NCBI RefSeq assembly: GCF_014648875.1
Contig: NZ_BMRY01000001.1
Coordinates: 665,304 to 729,303, forward strand
Direction of reading: 5' to 3'
Source: Streptomyces parvus
GTDB lineage: Bacteria > Actinomycetota > Actinomycetes > Streptomycetales > Streptomycetaceae
Length of the DNA: 64,000 nucleotides
Part shown: piece after piece, positions 27,400 through 36,210 of the stretch
Layout: every line of letters starts with the position of its first letter
Position numbering within the stretch: the first letter of the stretch is position 1
Position numbers and translations under genes: made by a program
Notes under the pieces: model-generated
Told to the model about the DNA's origin: nothing
The model's database searches: none
Seen by the model: only the letters and a program-made list of their open reading frames with translations

Positions 27400-28653
27400 T
27401 CAGGCCTGGGAACCGGCCGTCCACTCCGCCCAGCTCATGTTCCAGCCGTTGAGGCCGTTGTCCGGGGTGATCGTCTTGTCCGGGGAGTTCTTGACGATGA
27501 CCACGTCGCCGATGAGCGAGTTGTCGTAGAACCAGGCGCCGGGGGCGTTGGGGTCGTTCGCGCCCTTCACGTCGGCGAGGCCCACGCAGCCGTGGCTGGT
27601 GTTGGCGTTGCCGAAGATGCCCTTGCCCCAGTAGTTGCCGTGGATGAAGGTGCCCGACGTGGACAGGCGCATGGCGTGCGGCACGTCCTTGATGTCGTAC
27701 TCGCCCTTGCCGTCGTCATCGGTGAAGCCGACGGTGGCGCCGTTCATCCGGGTCTCCTTGTGCTTCTCGGAGATCACCATCTGACCGTTGTACGTGGGGT
27801 TCTCGGGGGAGCCCGCGGAGATCGGGATCGTCTTGATCGTCTTGCCGTCGCGGGTGACCGTCATCTGCTTGGTCTTCGCGTCGACGGTGGAGACCTGGTT
27901 ACGGCCGATCTTGAAGGTGACGGTCTTCTGCTGGACGCCGAAGACGCCGTCCGCGCCCTCGACCCCGTCGAGGGCCAGCTTCAGGGTGACGGTGGAGCCG
28001 CCCTTCCAGTAGTCCTCCGGGCGGAAGTCCAGGCGCTGGCCGTTGAACCAGTGGCCCACGACCTCCTGGCCGCTGCTGGAGCTCACGGTGATGCCGTCCT
28101 GGACGGCCTTCTTGTCCGTGATCTCCTTGTTGAAGTTGATCGAGACGGGCATCCCGACGCCGACCGTGGAGCCGTCCTCGGGGGTGAAGTTCCCGATGAA
28201 GCTGTTGTCGGGCGAGACGGTGGTGAAGGAGCTGTTCTCGTGGGCCTCGCGGCCCTTCGAGTCGGCCGCCGTGGCGTCGATCTTGTACGTGGTGGAGCGC
28301 TCCAGCTGGTCCGTGGGCTTCCAGCTGGAGCCGTCGGCCGCCAGCGTGCCCTCGACCGGGGTGCCGTCCGCGGTCGTCATGACGACCTTGGTCAGCTTGC
28401 CCTTGGTGACGGTGACCTGCGCCGCGTTGTTGATGCTGGCGTTGGTCGCGCCGTTCTTCGGCTTGATCGCTATCTGCGCCTCGGAGGCGTCTGCGGCTGC
28501 CGCCTTGTCCACTTCCTGCTGCGACGACTCCGAACTCCCGGCGCTCGTCTTTCCGCCCTTGTCGCCGTCGTCGGTACAGGCCGAAAGCACCAGCACGCCG
28601 CCGAGCAGTGCGGACACGGCCACGAGGCCCTTGCGCCGCTTGCTGTCCGTCAT
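27400..28653 (-). CDS. L,D-transpeptidase lipoprotein (Ig-like domains plus YkuD domain)
   Basis: This 417-residue exported enzyme makes 3-3 peptidoglycan cross-links or anchors envelope proteins. The signal peptide ends in the lipobox LSAC (Cys about residue 26). Two Ig-like domains follow (about residues 60-250), then the YkuD domain with HGNYWGKGIFGNANTSHGCV containing the catalytic Cys and His. The start at 28653 is preferred because GGAGAAG lies six bases upstream. An ATG five codons earlier lacks one. The C-terminal tryptophan-rich tail (NGWNMSWAEW) is typical of actinobacterial LDTs. Confidence 0.92.
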   Translation of the reverse strand: MTDSKRRKGLVAVSALLGGVLVLSACTDDGDKGGKTSAGSSESSQQEVDKAAAADASEAQIAIKPKNGATNASINNAAQVTVTKGKLTKVVMTTADGTPVEGTLAADGSSWKPTDQLERSTTYKIDATAADSKGREAHENSSFTTVSPDNSFIGNFTPEDGSTVGVGMPVSINFNKEITDKKAVQDGITVSSSSGQEVVGHWFNGQRLDFRPEDYWKGGSTVTLKLALDGVEGADGVFGVQQKTVTFKIGRNQVSTVDAKTKQMTVTRDGKTIKTIPISAGSPENPTYNGQMVISEKHKETRMNGATVGFTDDDGKGEYDIKDVPHAMRLSTSGTFIHGNYWGKGIFGNANTSHGCVGLADVKGANDPNAPGAWFYDNSLIGDVVIVKNSPDKTITPDNGLNGWNMSWAEWTAGSQA

Positions 28654-28856
28654 CACACGCTTCTCCATCGTTGCCGATTTCCCCAAAATCCCCGGACGGG
28701 ACCGCCAGGCGGCCATTCCCCGTCAATGTTCCAAGAACACCCGGAAAGGGCGGTCCGTTCCGCATCCTCGACAGATGTGGGGAACACCACTCATCGACGC
28801 CGCCCCGGCGGTCATGGTTCCCGTTGCCGGGCCCCGGTTTCCGTCGCCGCACGGCG

Positions 28857-28891
28857 CGGCCCCGGTCCGCTGGTGAGCAGGGCCGGGGCCG
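28857..28891 (-). terminator. 9-bp G/C hairpin downstream of the 28932-29354 gene
   Basis: CGGCCCCGG pairs with CCGGGGCCG around a 17-base loop, starting about 40 bases past the stop codon of the minus-strand gene. Confidence 0.4.
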
Positions 28892-28931
28892 GTGTTCTCA
28901 CACGTCACACCCGCTGCGCGGGGTCACCGTC

Positions 28932-29354
28932 CTAGCCGTCGTTCTTCCCATTGTGCGCGACCGTGTCGCCGTACCCCTCCTCGTCGTCCCCGTCCCGCGG
29001 CAGGAAGAGACCCTCCTCGCCGTCGTCCGCGTCGTCCCAGCCCTCCGCGTCGGGGTCGTACTCGATGGACTCGCTGCTCCAGGAGGCCTGGGCGAGCTCG
29101 ACCCCGGGCACCTCGCTGACCAGGTCGAAGGGGTCGACCAGCGAGGCGAGGGCCTCTGCACCGTCTGCCCGGACCGTGGCCTCGGCATGCATCCGCTCCT
29201 CGGCGCTCTCGCCGCCGCCGACGCCCGCGACGGGCTCCCCGTACTCGGCGGCGATCGATTCGAGGGCGGTGCCGGTCAGGGCGTCGAGGTCGGTGACCTC
29301 CAGCACCATCTCGACGCGAAGTCGAACAAACCTGGATGTCTCATCTGTGCTCAT
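28932..29354 (-). CDS. Acidic hypothetical protein
   Basis: This 140-residue protein starts at the ATG at 29354. An N-terminal alpha/beta part (RFVRLRVEMVLEVTDLDAL) is followed by a strongly acidic C-terminal half rich in Asp and Glu. There are no membrane segments and no recognised motif. It is probably a cytoplasmic protein conserved in the genus. It is divergent from the small LAxTG surface protein. Confidence 0.65.
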   Translation of the reverse strand: MSTDETSRFVRLRVEMVLEVTDLDALTGTALESIAAEYGEPVAGVGGGESAEERMHAEATVRADGAEALASLVDPFDLVSEVPGVELAQASWSSESIEYDPDAEGWDDADDGEEGLFLPRDGDDEEGYGDTVAHNGKNDG

Positions 29355-29461
29355 GGCCGGAGCGTACGGCCCGGCGAGGCCGCGACTTTCCACCGACCCG
29401 CTGCTTTGCTTAGCATCGGCCCACGGGGCTAACTCATGCTTGTCGCAAGGGGATCGAATCT

Positions 29462-29761
29462 GTGTCCGTCGCTCGTCGCACGCTGCTGACCGCCACCGCT
29501 GCAGGCACGCTGCTGGCCGCTCTCTGGTTCGTCCCGTCGGCCAACGCGACCGGTGAGAACGCCCGGCAGCAGGGCGGCCCGGCCGCCACGTCCGACCGGA
29601 CCGCCGGCCAGGCCGACGACGCCTCCGGGGCGCGCCTCGCCGACACCGGTCCCGGCCTGGACACCACCCCGTATCTCATCGGCGGCACCGCCCTGTTGGG
29701 CATCGGCGCAGGCTTCGTCACGTACTCGGTACGCCGGTCCGGGACGCACTCGGCCTGCTGA
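29462..29761 (+). CDS. Small exported protein with class E sortase (LAxTG) signal
   Basis: This 99-residue protein starts at a GTG after AAGGGGA. The N-terminus is a signal peptide (RRTLLTATAAGTLLAALWFV, cleavage near ANA). The mature region is short and Gly/Ala/Asp-rich. The C-terminus has RLADTG, then a hydrophobic helix (YLIGGTALLGIGAGFVTY) and a basic end SVRRSG, which is the complete LAxTG-hydrophobic-positive sorting signal used by class E sortases in streptomycetes. It is probably cell-wall anchored. The function is unknown, and no sortase gene lies in this window. Confidence 0.7.
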   Translation: MSVARRTLLTATAAGTLLAALWFVPSANATGENARQQGGPAATSDRTAGQADDASGARLADTGPGLDTTPYLIGGTALLGIGAGFVTYSVRRSGTHSAC

Positions 29762-29785
29762 TCCGGTACGCGTACGCATACGAAG

Positions 29786-29817
29786 AGGGTCCCCGCGCCC
29801 CCCGGCGCCGGGACCCT
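29786..29817. terminator. Hairpin between the LAxTG gene and hutH
   Basis: An outer 8-bp stem (AGGGTCCC/GGGACCCT) and an inner 5-bp stem are separated by one mismatch, with a four-C loop. It lies between convergent genes. Confidence 0.6.
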
Positions 29818-29845
29818 CCTCCGTACCCGTACGGGTCCGGCTTCC

Positions 29846-31396
29846 TCAGGCCAGCGGCCCGGTCACCGGCTCCACGGCGGCGACCAGCCGCCCTTCCCGT
29901 ACGAACGTGTCGGCGGCGGCCAGGTCCGGCGCGAGGAAGCGGTCCGGACCCGGGCCCTCGGCTCCCGCGGCCCGCAGCGCGGCCACGGCGGCCTGCGAGG
30001 CGGGGGCGGGGACGAGGCCCTCGGCGGCGCGGAGTTCGACGGCGCGGGTCGCCGCGTACAGCTCGACGGCGACGATCCGGGCCAGGTTGTCCACGGCGGT
30101 ACGGAGCTTGCGCGCGGCGGACCAGCCCATGGAGACGTGGTCCTCCTGCATCGCGGAGGAGGGGATCGAGTCGGCGGAGGCGGGGACCGCGAGCCGCTTC
30201 ATCTCGCTGACCAGGGCGGCCTGGGTGTACTGGGCGATCATCAGACCCGAGTCGACCCCGGCGTCGTCCGCGAGGAACGGCGGCAGGCCGTGCGAGCGGT
30301 TCTTGTCGAGCAGCCGGTCGGTGCGGCGTTCGCAGATGGAGCCGAGGTCGGCGGCGACGATCGCGAGGAAGTCCAGGACGTACGCGACGGGCGCGCCGTG
30401 GAAGTTGCCGTTGGACTCGACCCGGCCGTCGGGGAGGACCACCGGGTTGTCGACGGAGGAGGCCAGTTCGCGGCCCGCGACGACGGCGGCGTAGTCGAGG
30501 GTGTCGCGGCCCGCGCCGTTGACCTGGGGTGCGCAGCGCACCGAGTAGGCGTCCTGGACCCGGGGTGCATCATCCTGGTGATGGCCCGTCAAGCCCGAAC
30601 CGGCCAGCACCCGCAGCATGTTGTCCGCGCTGACGCCCTGTCCGGGGTGCGGGCGGATGGCGTGCAGTTCGGGGGCGAGCACCTTGTCCGTGCCGAGCAG
30701 CGCCTCCAGGGAGAGGGCGGCGGTGATGTCGGCGGAGGTGTAGAGGTTCTTCAGGTCTGCGAGGGCCATGACCAGCATGCCGAGCATGCCGTCAGTGCCG
30801 TTGAGGAGGGCGAGGCCCTCCTTCTCGGCCAGCTCCACCGGCGCGATGCCGTGGGCGGCGAGCAGTTCGCCGGCCGGGCGGACCGTGCCGTCGGGGCCCT
30901 CCGCGTCGCCCTCGCCCATCAGGGTGAGCGCGCAGTGCGAGAGGGGCGCGAGGTCGCCGGAGCAGCCGAGGGAGCCGTATTCGTGGACGACGGGCGTGAT
31001 GCCCGCGTTCAGCAGGTCCGCCATGGTCTGAGCGACCTCGGGGCGTACGCCGGTGTGACCGGAGGCGACCGTCTTCAGCCGGAGGAACATCAGCGCGCGG
31101 ACGACCTCGCGCTCGACGCGCGGGCCCATGCCGGCCGCGTGCGAGCGGACGATGTTGCGCTGGAGCTGGGCCCGCAGCTCGTGGCTGATGTGGCGGCTGG
31201 CGAGGGCGCCGAAGCCGGTGGAGACGCCGTAGACCGGTTCGGGCTTGGCGGCGAGCGCGTCCACGATGAGACGGGCGGCGGCGAGCGCGTCCACGGCGGC
31301 GGCGGAGAGCTCGACCCGGGCGCCGTGGCGGGCCACGGCGACGACGTCCTCGGCGGTGGTTCCGGACGTCCCCACCACGACAGTGTGCATATCCAT
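29846..31396 (-). CDS. hutH: Histidine ammonia-lyase
   Basis: HutH converts histidine to trans-urocanate, the first step of histidine degradation. The 516 residues contain the region that cyclises into the MIO electrophile, here Cys145-Ser146-Gly147 (GSLGCSGDLAPLSH) rather than the more common Ala-Ser-Gly. Active-site signatures YGVSTGFGAL, QDAYSVRC and NGNFHG are intact. The start is the ATG at 31396. A second ATG two codons later is possible. No other hut genes are adjacent. Confidence 0.95.
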   Translation of the reverse strand: MDMHTVVVGTSGTTAEDVVAVARHGARVELSAAAVDALAAARLIVDALAAKPEPVYGVSTGFGALASRHISHELRAQLQRNIVRSHAAGMGPRVEREVVRALMFLRLKTVASGHTGVRPEVAQTMADLLNAGITPVVHEYGSLGCSGDLAPLSHCALTLMGEGDAEGPDGTVRPAGELLAAHGIAPVELAEKEGLALLNGTDGMLGMLVMALADLKNLYTSADITAALSLEALLGTDKVLAPELHAIRPHPGQGVSADNMLRVLAGSGLTGHHQDDAPRVQDAYSVRCAPQVNGAGRDTLDYAAVVAGRELASSVDNPVVLPDGRVESNGNFHGAPVAYVLDFLAIVAADLGSICERRTDRLLDKNRSHGLPPFLADDAGVDSGLMIAQYTQAALVSEMKRLAVPASADSIPSSAMQEDHVSMGWSAARKLRTAVDNLARIVAVELYAATRAVELRAAEGLVPAPASQAAVAALRAAGAEGPGPDRFLAPDLAAADTFVREGRLVAAVEPVTGPLA

Positions 31397-31437
31397 ATTC
31401 AGCAGCGTACGGACTGAAACCCTTCATGTCACTAGTG

Positions 31438-31463
31438 CTGCCGTACAGGGCCCCTTACGGCAG
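31438..31463. terminator. 8-bp inverted repeat between hutH promoter and the GGDEF gene end
   Basis: CTGCCGTA and TACGGCAG lie 10 bases apart just past the stop of the GGDEF gene. It could end that transcript or act in the hutH upstream region. Confidence 0.35.
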
Positions 31464-31472
31464 CGGCCGGGC

Positions 31473-32627
31473 TCACGGCCGGTTGCCGCGCAGCCTGCGC
31501 CGGTCGTGCGCGGACTTCGGCGGGGAGTCCGCGAGCCGGATGACCTCGCCGTCCCGCCCGGCCACCACCGGCCCCTTGGAGCGGGCGGCCTTGGCCCGGT
31601 ACTGGGCGGCGTCCGCGAGCCGGAACAGCCGCCGGGCCGAGTGCACGGGGCCGATCGGATCACCGGTCGACGCGACCCCGCAGGCGACCCCGTCGCCCAG
31701 CTCGATCACCGCCGCCCGGTCGCAGAGCTCGGTGGCGACGCCGACCACCGCGTCGGCCGGCGGCCCTGCCGCGAGCAGGCAGAACTCATCACCGCCGAGC
31801 CGGGCCGCGAGCGCCTCGGGCAGCATCGCCCCGCACAGCGACAGCACCGAGCCGAAACGTTCCAGCAGACGGTCCCCGACGGCGTGGCCGTGGGTGTCGT
31901 TCACCGCCTTGAGGCCGTTCAGGTCGCAGACGACGAGGCTGACGACCGTGTCGTCGACCCGGTGCCGCTCGACGGCCTCGTCGAGCTGGATGTCGACCGC
32001 GCGGCGGTTGGCGAGGCCGGTCAGCGGGTCGGTGAAGGCCAGCTTGCGGACCTCCTCCAGGCGTTCGGTCTGGGCGATCCCGGAGGCCACGACGGCGGCG
32101 AGCACGGTCGCGAAGTCGGCGTCGGCGCGGCCGAAGACGGGCTGCCCGGCCGGCCGCGCCACATACAGCTCGCCCCACGCCCGGCCGTGCAGCACGATCG
32201 GCGCGACCACGCAGCAGCCCCGGCCGCGCCGTCGCAGCGCGGCGACCCGCTGATGGCAGTACGGGCGGGCGCCGCGCGCCGGGCCGCCCGCTCCGGCCAG
32301 CCCGTCGGCGGTCTCCACCCAGGCGTCGGGTTCGCCGCCACCGGCCCAGCGCTCGTGCAGGAACTCGGTGATCTCCGGGAACTCGTGGACCGGATAGGCC
32401 TCCTCCTCGGGGAACTCCTCCTCCCCTTCGGCCCGTTGCCCCGCGTTCACCAGCACCCGCAGCCTGCCCCGGTCCCGCTCCCACACGGAGAGCGCGGCGA
32501 AACTGCCGCTCAACGCCTCGCAGGCGCCCAGCGCCGCCGCCCGCCACGATTCGCGCGGCGTGTAGGCCGCGGCCATGGTCTGCGCCAGCGAAACCACGGC
32601 CCGCAGCCGTTCGTCGTCACCACCCAT
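31473..32627 (-). CDS. GAF-GGDEF diguanylate cyclase
   Basis: This 384-residue protein has an N-terminal GAF-like sensory domain (about residues 10-185) and a C-terminal GGDEF domain with LTGLANRR, CDLNGLKAVNDTHGHAVGD and an intact RLGGDEF, so it should make cyclic di-GMP, which controls Streptomyces development through BldD and related proteins. No RxxD inhibitory site precedes the GGDEF. The layout matches S. coelicolor CdgE as I recall it, but the name is not assigned. A -10-like TAGGCT ends seven bases before the ATG, so the transcript may be leaderless. Confidence 0.88.
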   Translation of the reverse strand: MGGDDERLRAVVSLAQTMAAAYTPRESWRAAALGACEALSGSFAALSVWERDRGRLRVLVNAGQRAEGEEEFPEEEAYPVHEFPEITEFLHERWAGGGEPDAWVETADGLAGAGGPARGARPYCHQRVAALRRRGRGCCVVAPIVLHGRAWGELYVARPAGQPVFGRADADFATVLAAVVASGIAQTERLEEVRKLAFTDPLTGLANRRAVDIQLDEAVERHRVDDTVVSLVVCDLNGLKAVNDTHGHAVGDRLLERFGSVLSLCGAMLPEALAARLGGDEFCLLAAGPPADAVVGVATELCDRAAVIELGDGVACGVASTGDPIGPVHSARRLFRLADAAQYRAKAARSKGPVVAGRDGEVIRLADSPPKSAHDRRRLRGNRP

Positions 32628-32628
32628 T

Positions 32629-32645
32629 TCTACAGCCTATGTAGA
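32629..32645. promoter_or_regulatory. Inverted repeat TCTACA-N5-TGTAGA over the diguanylate cyclase promoter
   Basis: A perfect 6-bp dyad starts two bases upstream of the ATG and contains the -10-like TAGGCT (minus strand, 32634-32639) in its centre. A repressor bound here would cover the promoter and start. Confidence 0.5.
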
Positions 32646-32730
32646 TTTGTCCCCTTTTGATCAGTTTGGTGCGTCACTAATTTCAACTATTTCGCGCCGG
32701 GAGATCACCCTGTGTCACGCACGCGCGTCG

Positions 32731-33543
32731 TCACTCGCCGGGCCAGTCCGGGCGCCGCTTCTCGTTGAACGCGGCCACGCCCTCCGCCCGGTCGCCGGAG
32801 AAGGCCACCGACCGCCAGGCCGCGTCCTCGACCTCCAGACCCGCCCGCAGATCGAGCCCCTGCCCCAGCCGGAGCGCCTTCTTGGCCGCGCGCAGCCCGA
32901 CCGGCGAGTTGGCGGCGATCCGGGCGCCCAGCGCGAGGGCCTCCTCGCGGTCCCGGCCCGCCTCGACCAGCTCGTCCACCAGCCCCAGTTCGCGCGCCTC
33001 GGCGGCCTCGACGCGGCGGGCGCTGAACACCAGCTCGGCGGCGCGGGCCGCGCCCACCCGGCGCGGCAGCAACTGCGTACCGCCGCCGCCCGGGATGACG
33101 CCCACGGACACCTCGGGCAGCCCGACGAGCGCGGTGGTGTCGGCGACGATCACATCGCAGGCGAGGGCGAGTTCGAAGCCGCCGCCGAGGGCGAAGCCGT
33201 GCACGGCGGCGATCACCGGCATCGGCAGCTCCAGGACCCCGGTGTAGGCGGCGCGGGCGGTGGGCCGCTGGCGGACGAGGTCGGCGTCGGAGAAGGAGTT
33301 GCGCTCCTTGAGGTCCGCGCCCACGCAGAAGGCCCGCTCGTGGCTGGAGGTCAGGACGGTGGCCCGGACGTCCCGGTCGGCGCCGAGCGCGTCGCAGGCG
33401 GTGGCGATCGACCGGGCCATGTCGGTGGAGACGGCGTTCATGGCCTTGGGGCGGTCGAGGACCAGCTCGGCGACGTGGTCCTGCCCCTCGTGCCGCCGTA
33501 CGACGACGAACTCCCCGTACCGCTGCTCGGACGTGACGGTCAT
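32731..33543 (-). CDS. Enoyl-CoA hydratase/isomerase family protein
   Basis: This 270-residue crotonase-fold protein has the oxyanion-hole segments AFCVGADLKE (about residue 70) and GFALGGGFELALACD (about 117). The glutamates expected of a hydratase are present in GLPEVSVGVIPGGGG. It may act in fatty-acid or branched-chain degradation. It lies between two second-messenger genes on the same strand but with over 100-bp gaps, so it is probably transcribed separately. Confidence 0.85.
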   Translation of the reverse strand: MTVTSEQRYGEFVVVRRHEGQDHVAELVLDRPKAMNAVSTDMARSIATACDALGADRDVRATVLTSSHERAFCVGADLKERNSFSDADLVRQRPTARAAYTGVLELPMPVIAAVHGFALGGGFELALACDVIVADTTALVGLPEVSVGVIPGGGGTQLLPRRVGAARAAELVFSARRVEAAEARELGLVDELVEAGRDREEALALGARIAANSPVGLRAAKKALRLGQGLDLRAGLEVEDAAWRSVAFSGDRAEGVAAFNEKRRPDWPGE

Positions 33544-33675
33544 GGCTGCACCCCTGTCGGTTGACGGCGCTGTCGGTTGACGACAGCCGTGGGACGGGCG
33601 CCCGTTAACGAGCGTTATCCGGCAGGAATCCTAGACAGGACGGCCGGACCGCCGACAGGGCGAATCCGTAACCGC

Positions 33676-34875
33676 TCAGGAACCGGTCTTCCCCCGCCGG
33701 GCCAGCAGCCACGGCTCCACCACGCCGAGCCCGCGCACCGGGCGCTGCCACATCGGCTGGAGCCCGAAGCGGTACGTCGGCAGCGGCGGCTCGTCGTCGG
33801 GCTCGCGGCCCTCCTTCTCGGCGAGCCGGGCCCGTTCGGCGGCGGCCGCGACGGCTTCGGCGGCCTGGGCCTCGGACTCGGGGGCGTCGCCGTGGCGGAC
33901 GAGCTCCTTGGCGAACGCCCCGTCGACCAGGACGGCGTCCTTCGGAGCTATCGAGGTCAGCCGGCTGGCGAGGTTCACCGTGGTGCCGAAGACATCGCCC
34001 ATCCGGGTGGTGACCGTGCCGAAGGCGATGCCGACGCGCAGGGCGGGCATCGTCTCGTCCTGGGACATCGCCTCGATCAGCCGGAGCGCTATCTCGGCTG
34101 CCGTGCCCGCGTCGTCGGCGGCGAAGAGGACCTCGTCGCCGAGGGTCTTGATGAGCCGGCCGCCGTGCGCGGCGACCAGGTCGGCGGCGGTCGTCTCGAA
34201 GGACTCGACCAGCTCGCCGAGCTCCTCCTCCTCCAGGCGCCGGGTAAGCCGGGTGAAGCCGACCAGGTCCGCGAAGCCGACCGCGAGCCGCCGGTCGACC
34301 ATCTCCTCGTCGTCCGCCGCCTGCACGACCCGGCCGGTGGCGGCGGCCAGCTGGCGCCGCCACACGTAGACGAGGAACTCCTGGAGCTCCGGGAGCAACA
34401 GCTCGACCAGCGGATACGTGACCTCGGTGCGGGTCATGCCGGGCTCGGGCGGCTCGGTCAGCCCCTCCAGGAACGAGTCGATCTGCCATTCGGCCAGCCG
34501 GGCGGTGGTCTGCCCGGTGGAGCGGGCGACCTGGATCGCCATCGGCTCGCTGAGCAGGCCCGCCTCGACGAGACCGGCGAGCCGTCGCAGGGCGAGGACG
34601 TCGGCCTCGGTGAGCGCCTTGGCCTGGCCGATGTCGGCGAAGCCCATGGCCCTCCAGAACCGGGAGGCCAGATCCATCGAGACCCCGGCGGTGCGGGCCG
34701 CCTGGAAGGGCGTGTAGCGCCGGTCCGCCCCCAGGATCAGCGCTTCGAGGCGGATGGCGAGGGGGTCGTCGGTCGGTTCCACCGTGTGGTCGACCTCGTG
34801 GTGGGGTGTGGCGTGGACCGAGGAGTCCGCCCCGGGCTCCTCACCCGCGCCGGACGACGTGTCGCCGACGGTCAC
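33676..34875 (-). CDS. Class III adenylate/guanylate cyclase
   Basis: The 399 residues include an N-terminal regulatory region with a MerR-like helical part (RYTPFQAARTAGVSMDLAS) and a catalytic domain at about 190-340 with AVGFADLVGFTRL (metal aspartates), GGRLIKTLGDEVLFA and GDVFGTTVNLASRL. This is probably the housekeeping adenylate cyclase of streptomycetes, whose cAMP affects germination and development. The GTG start has AGGAGG six bases upstream. It is divergent-spaced from birA with no shared operon signal. Confidence 0.88.
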   Translation of the reverse strand: MTVGDTSSGAGEEPGADSSVHATPHHEVDHTVEPTDDPLAIRLEALILGADRRYTPFQAARTAGVSMDLASRFWRAMGFADIGQAKALTEADVLALRRLAGLVEAGLLSEPMAIQVARSTGQTTARLAEWQIDSFLEGLTEPPEPGMTRTEVTYPLVELLLPELQEFLVYVWRRQLAAATGRVVQAADDEEMVDRRLAVGFADLVGFTRLTRRLEEEELGELVESFETTAADLVAAHGGRLIKTLGDEVLFAADDAGTAAEIALRLIEAMSQDETMPALRVGIAFGTVTTRMGDVFGTTVNLASRLTSIAPKDAVLVDGAFAKELVRHGDAPESEAQAAEAVAAAAERARLAEKEGREPDDEPPLPTYRFGLQPMWQRPVRGLGVVEPWLLARRGKTGS

Positions 34876-35113
34876 CAGCCGCCTCCTGCCCGTTCCCTGC
34901 GCACTGCCTGCCGATCTGTCGCTGATCGCCCCAACAGTGATCTGTCGCTGGATCGCCTCAACAATACGGCAGGTGTGCTCTGGCTCACGTCCTTGGTCGT
35001 CCGACCTCGGTGCGTCGCGCGTGACATCCGCGGCGGGAGCGCTCTCACGTCCGTACGCCGTAGGGGGCGGCGGCCCCCACGGGTCCGTACGCCGTCGGGG
35101 GCCGGGGGCCGCC

Positions 35114-35983
35114 TCAGGTCAGGCCGCCCGCCGCGCCCCGCAGGTGGACGATGTCCCCGGCCGACACCGGCTGCTGGAGCCCGTCCTCGGTGGAGACGAT
35201 CAGGCGGCCGTCCCCGTCGATCGCGACCGCCTCGCCGACCAGGGACGCGCCCCCCGGCAGCTCGGCCCGCACCGTCCGGTCCAGCGTCGCGCAGCCCGCC
35301 GCGTAGGCGGCCTGGAGCCCGCTCGCGGCCGCGTCGCCGTCGGCCGCCCTCCACGCGCCGTACCAGTGCTCCATCGAGCGCAGGACGGCGCGCAGCAGGG
35401 TCTCGCGGTCGGTGGAGACCGCCCCGGCGAGGGCGAGGGAGCCCGCGGTGGGGGCGGGCAGTTCGTCGGCGCGCAGGGAGACGTTGATGCCGAGGCCCAC
35501 GACGATGCCGTCGCCGGCGAACTCGCCGAGGATGCCGCCGGTCTTGCGCTCCTCCCCTTCCACCGTGACCAGCAGGTCGTTGGGCCACTTCAGCGACATG
35601 TCGACACCGGCCGACTTGGCGAGCCCGGTCGCGGCGGCGACTCCGGCCAGCAGCGGCACCCACCCCCACCGCTCCACCGGGATGTCGCCCGGCTCCAGGT
35701 AGACCGAGAAGAACAGCCCGGAGCGGGGCGGTGCGGTCCAGTTCCGCTCCAGCCGTCCGCGCCCCGCGGTCTGCTCCTCGGCGACCAGCACCGTGCCCTC
35801 GGCCGCCGCCCCGGCACGGGCCCGCTCGGCGAGGTCGGTGTTGGTGGACCCGGTGGACTCCACGACCTCCAGCGACGCCCACAGCGTGTCCGGCCGCAGC
35901 AGCCCGCGGCGCAGCGCGGTCGCGTTGAGAGGGGGCCGGTCGAGGTCCGACCAGCGGTTGTGTGACGCATCCGGTGGTGTCAT
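35114..35983 (-). CDS. birA: Biotin--[acetyl-CoA-carboxylase] ligase
   Basis: BirA attaches biotin to the lysine of the biotin carboxyl carrier. The 289-residue enzyme has the catalytic segments STGSTNTDL, EEQTAGRGRLERNW, SLKWPNDLLV and GLGINV, with a C-terminal SH3-like domain. It lacks the N-terminal DNA-binding domain, so it is a mono-functional (class I) ligase. It is divergent from pccB, and the biotinylated subunit gene lies 4 kb away, which suggests functional grouping. Confidence 0.93.
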   Translation of the reverse strand: MTPPDASHNRWSDLDRPPLNATALRRGLLRPDTLWASLEVVESTGSTNTDLAERARAGAAAEGTVLVAEEQTAGRGRLERNWTAPPRSGLFFSVYLEPGDIPVERWGWVPLLAGVAAATGLAKSAGVDMSLKWPNDLLVTVEGEERKTGGILGEFAGDGIVVGLGINVSLRADELPAPTAGSLALAGAVSTDRETLLRAVLRSMEHWYGAWRAADGDAAASGLQAAYAAGCATLDRTVRAELPGGASLVGEAVAIDGDGRLIVSTEDGLQQPVSAGDIVHLRGAAGGLT

Positions 35984-36210
35984 GCAACCCAGCCTAGGTG
36001 TGGCAAAGGACGCACTGCCTTTCCGGAGGCGCGCCGATACCCTACGAGGCAGTAACCGCAGAGTGACGAAACACAGCGCCGGAGCAGCATCCAGTGATCC
36101 GCTGATCCGCGTGACGAGCCAGTAGCCGCAGAGCCGGACGGACGACCGCCGGTCCCCCCGTGACCACCATCCGGTCGTCGTCCCCGTGACCAGGCAGGGA
36201 GCCTCCCCCG

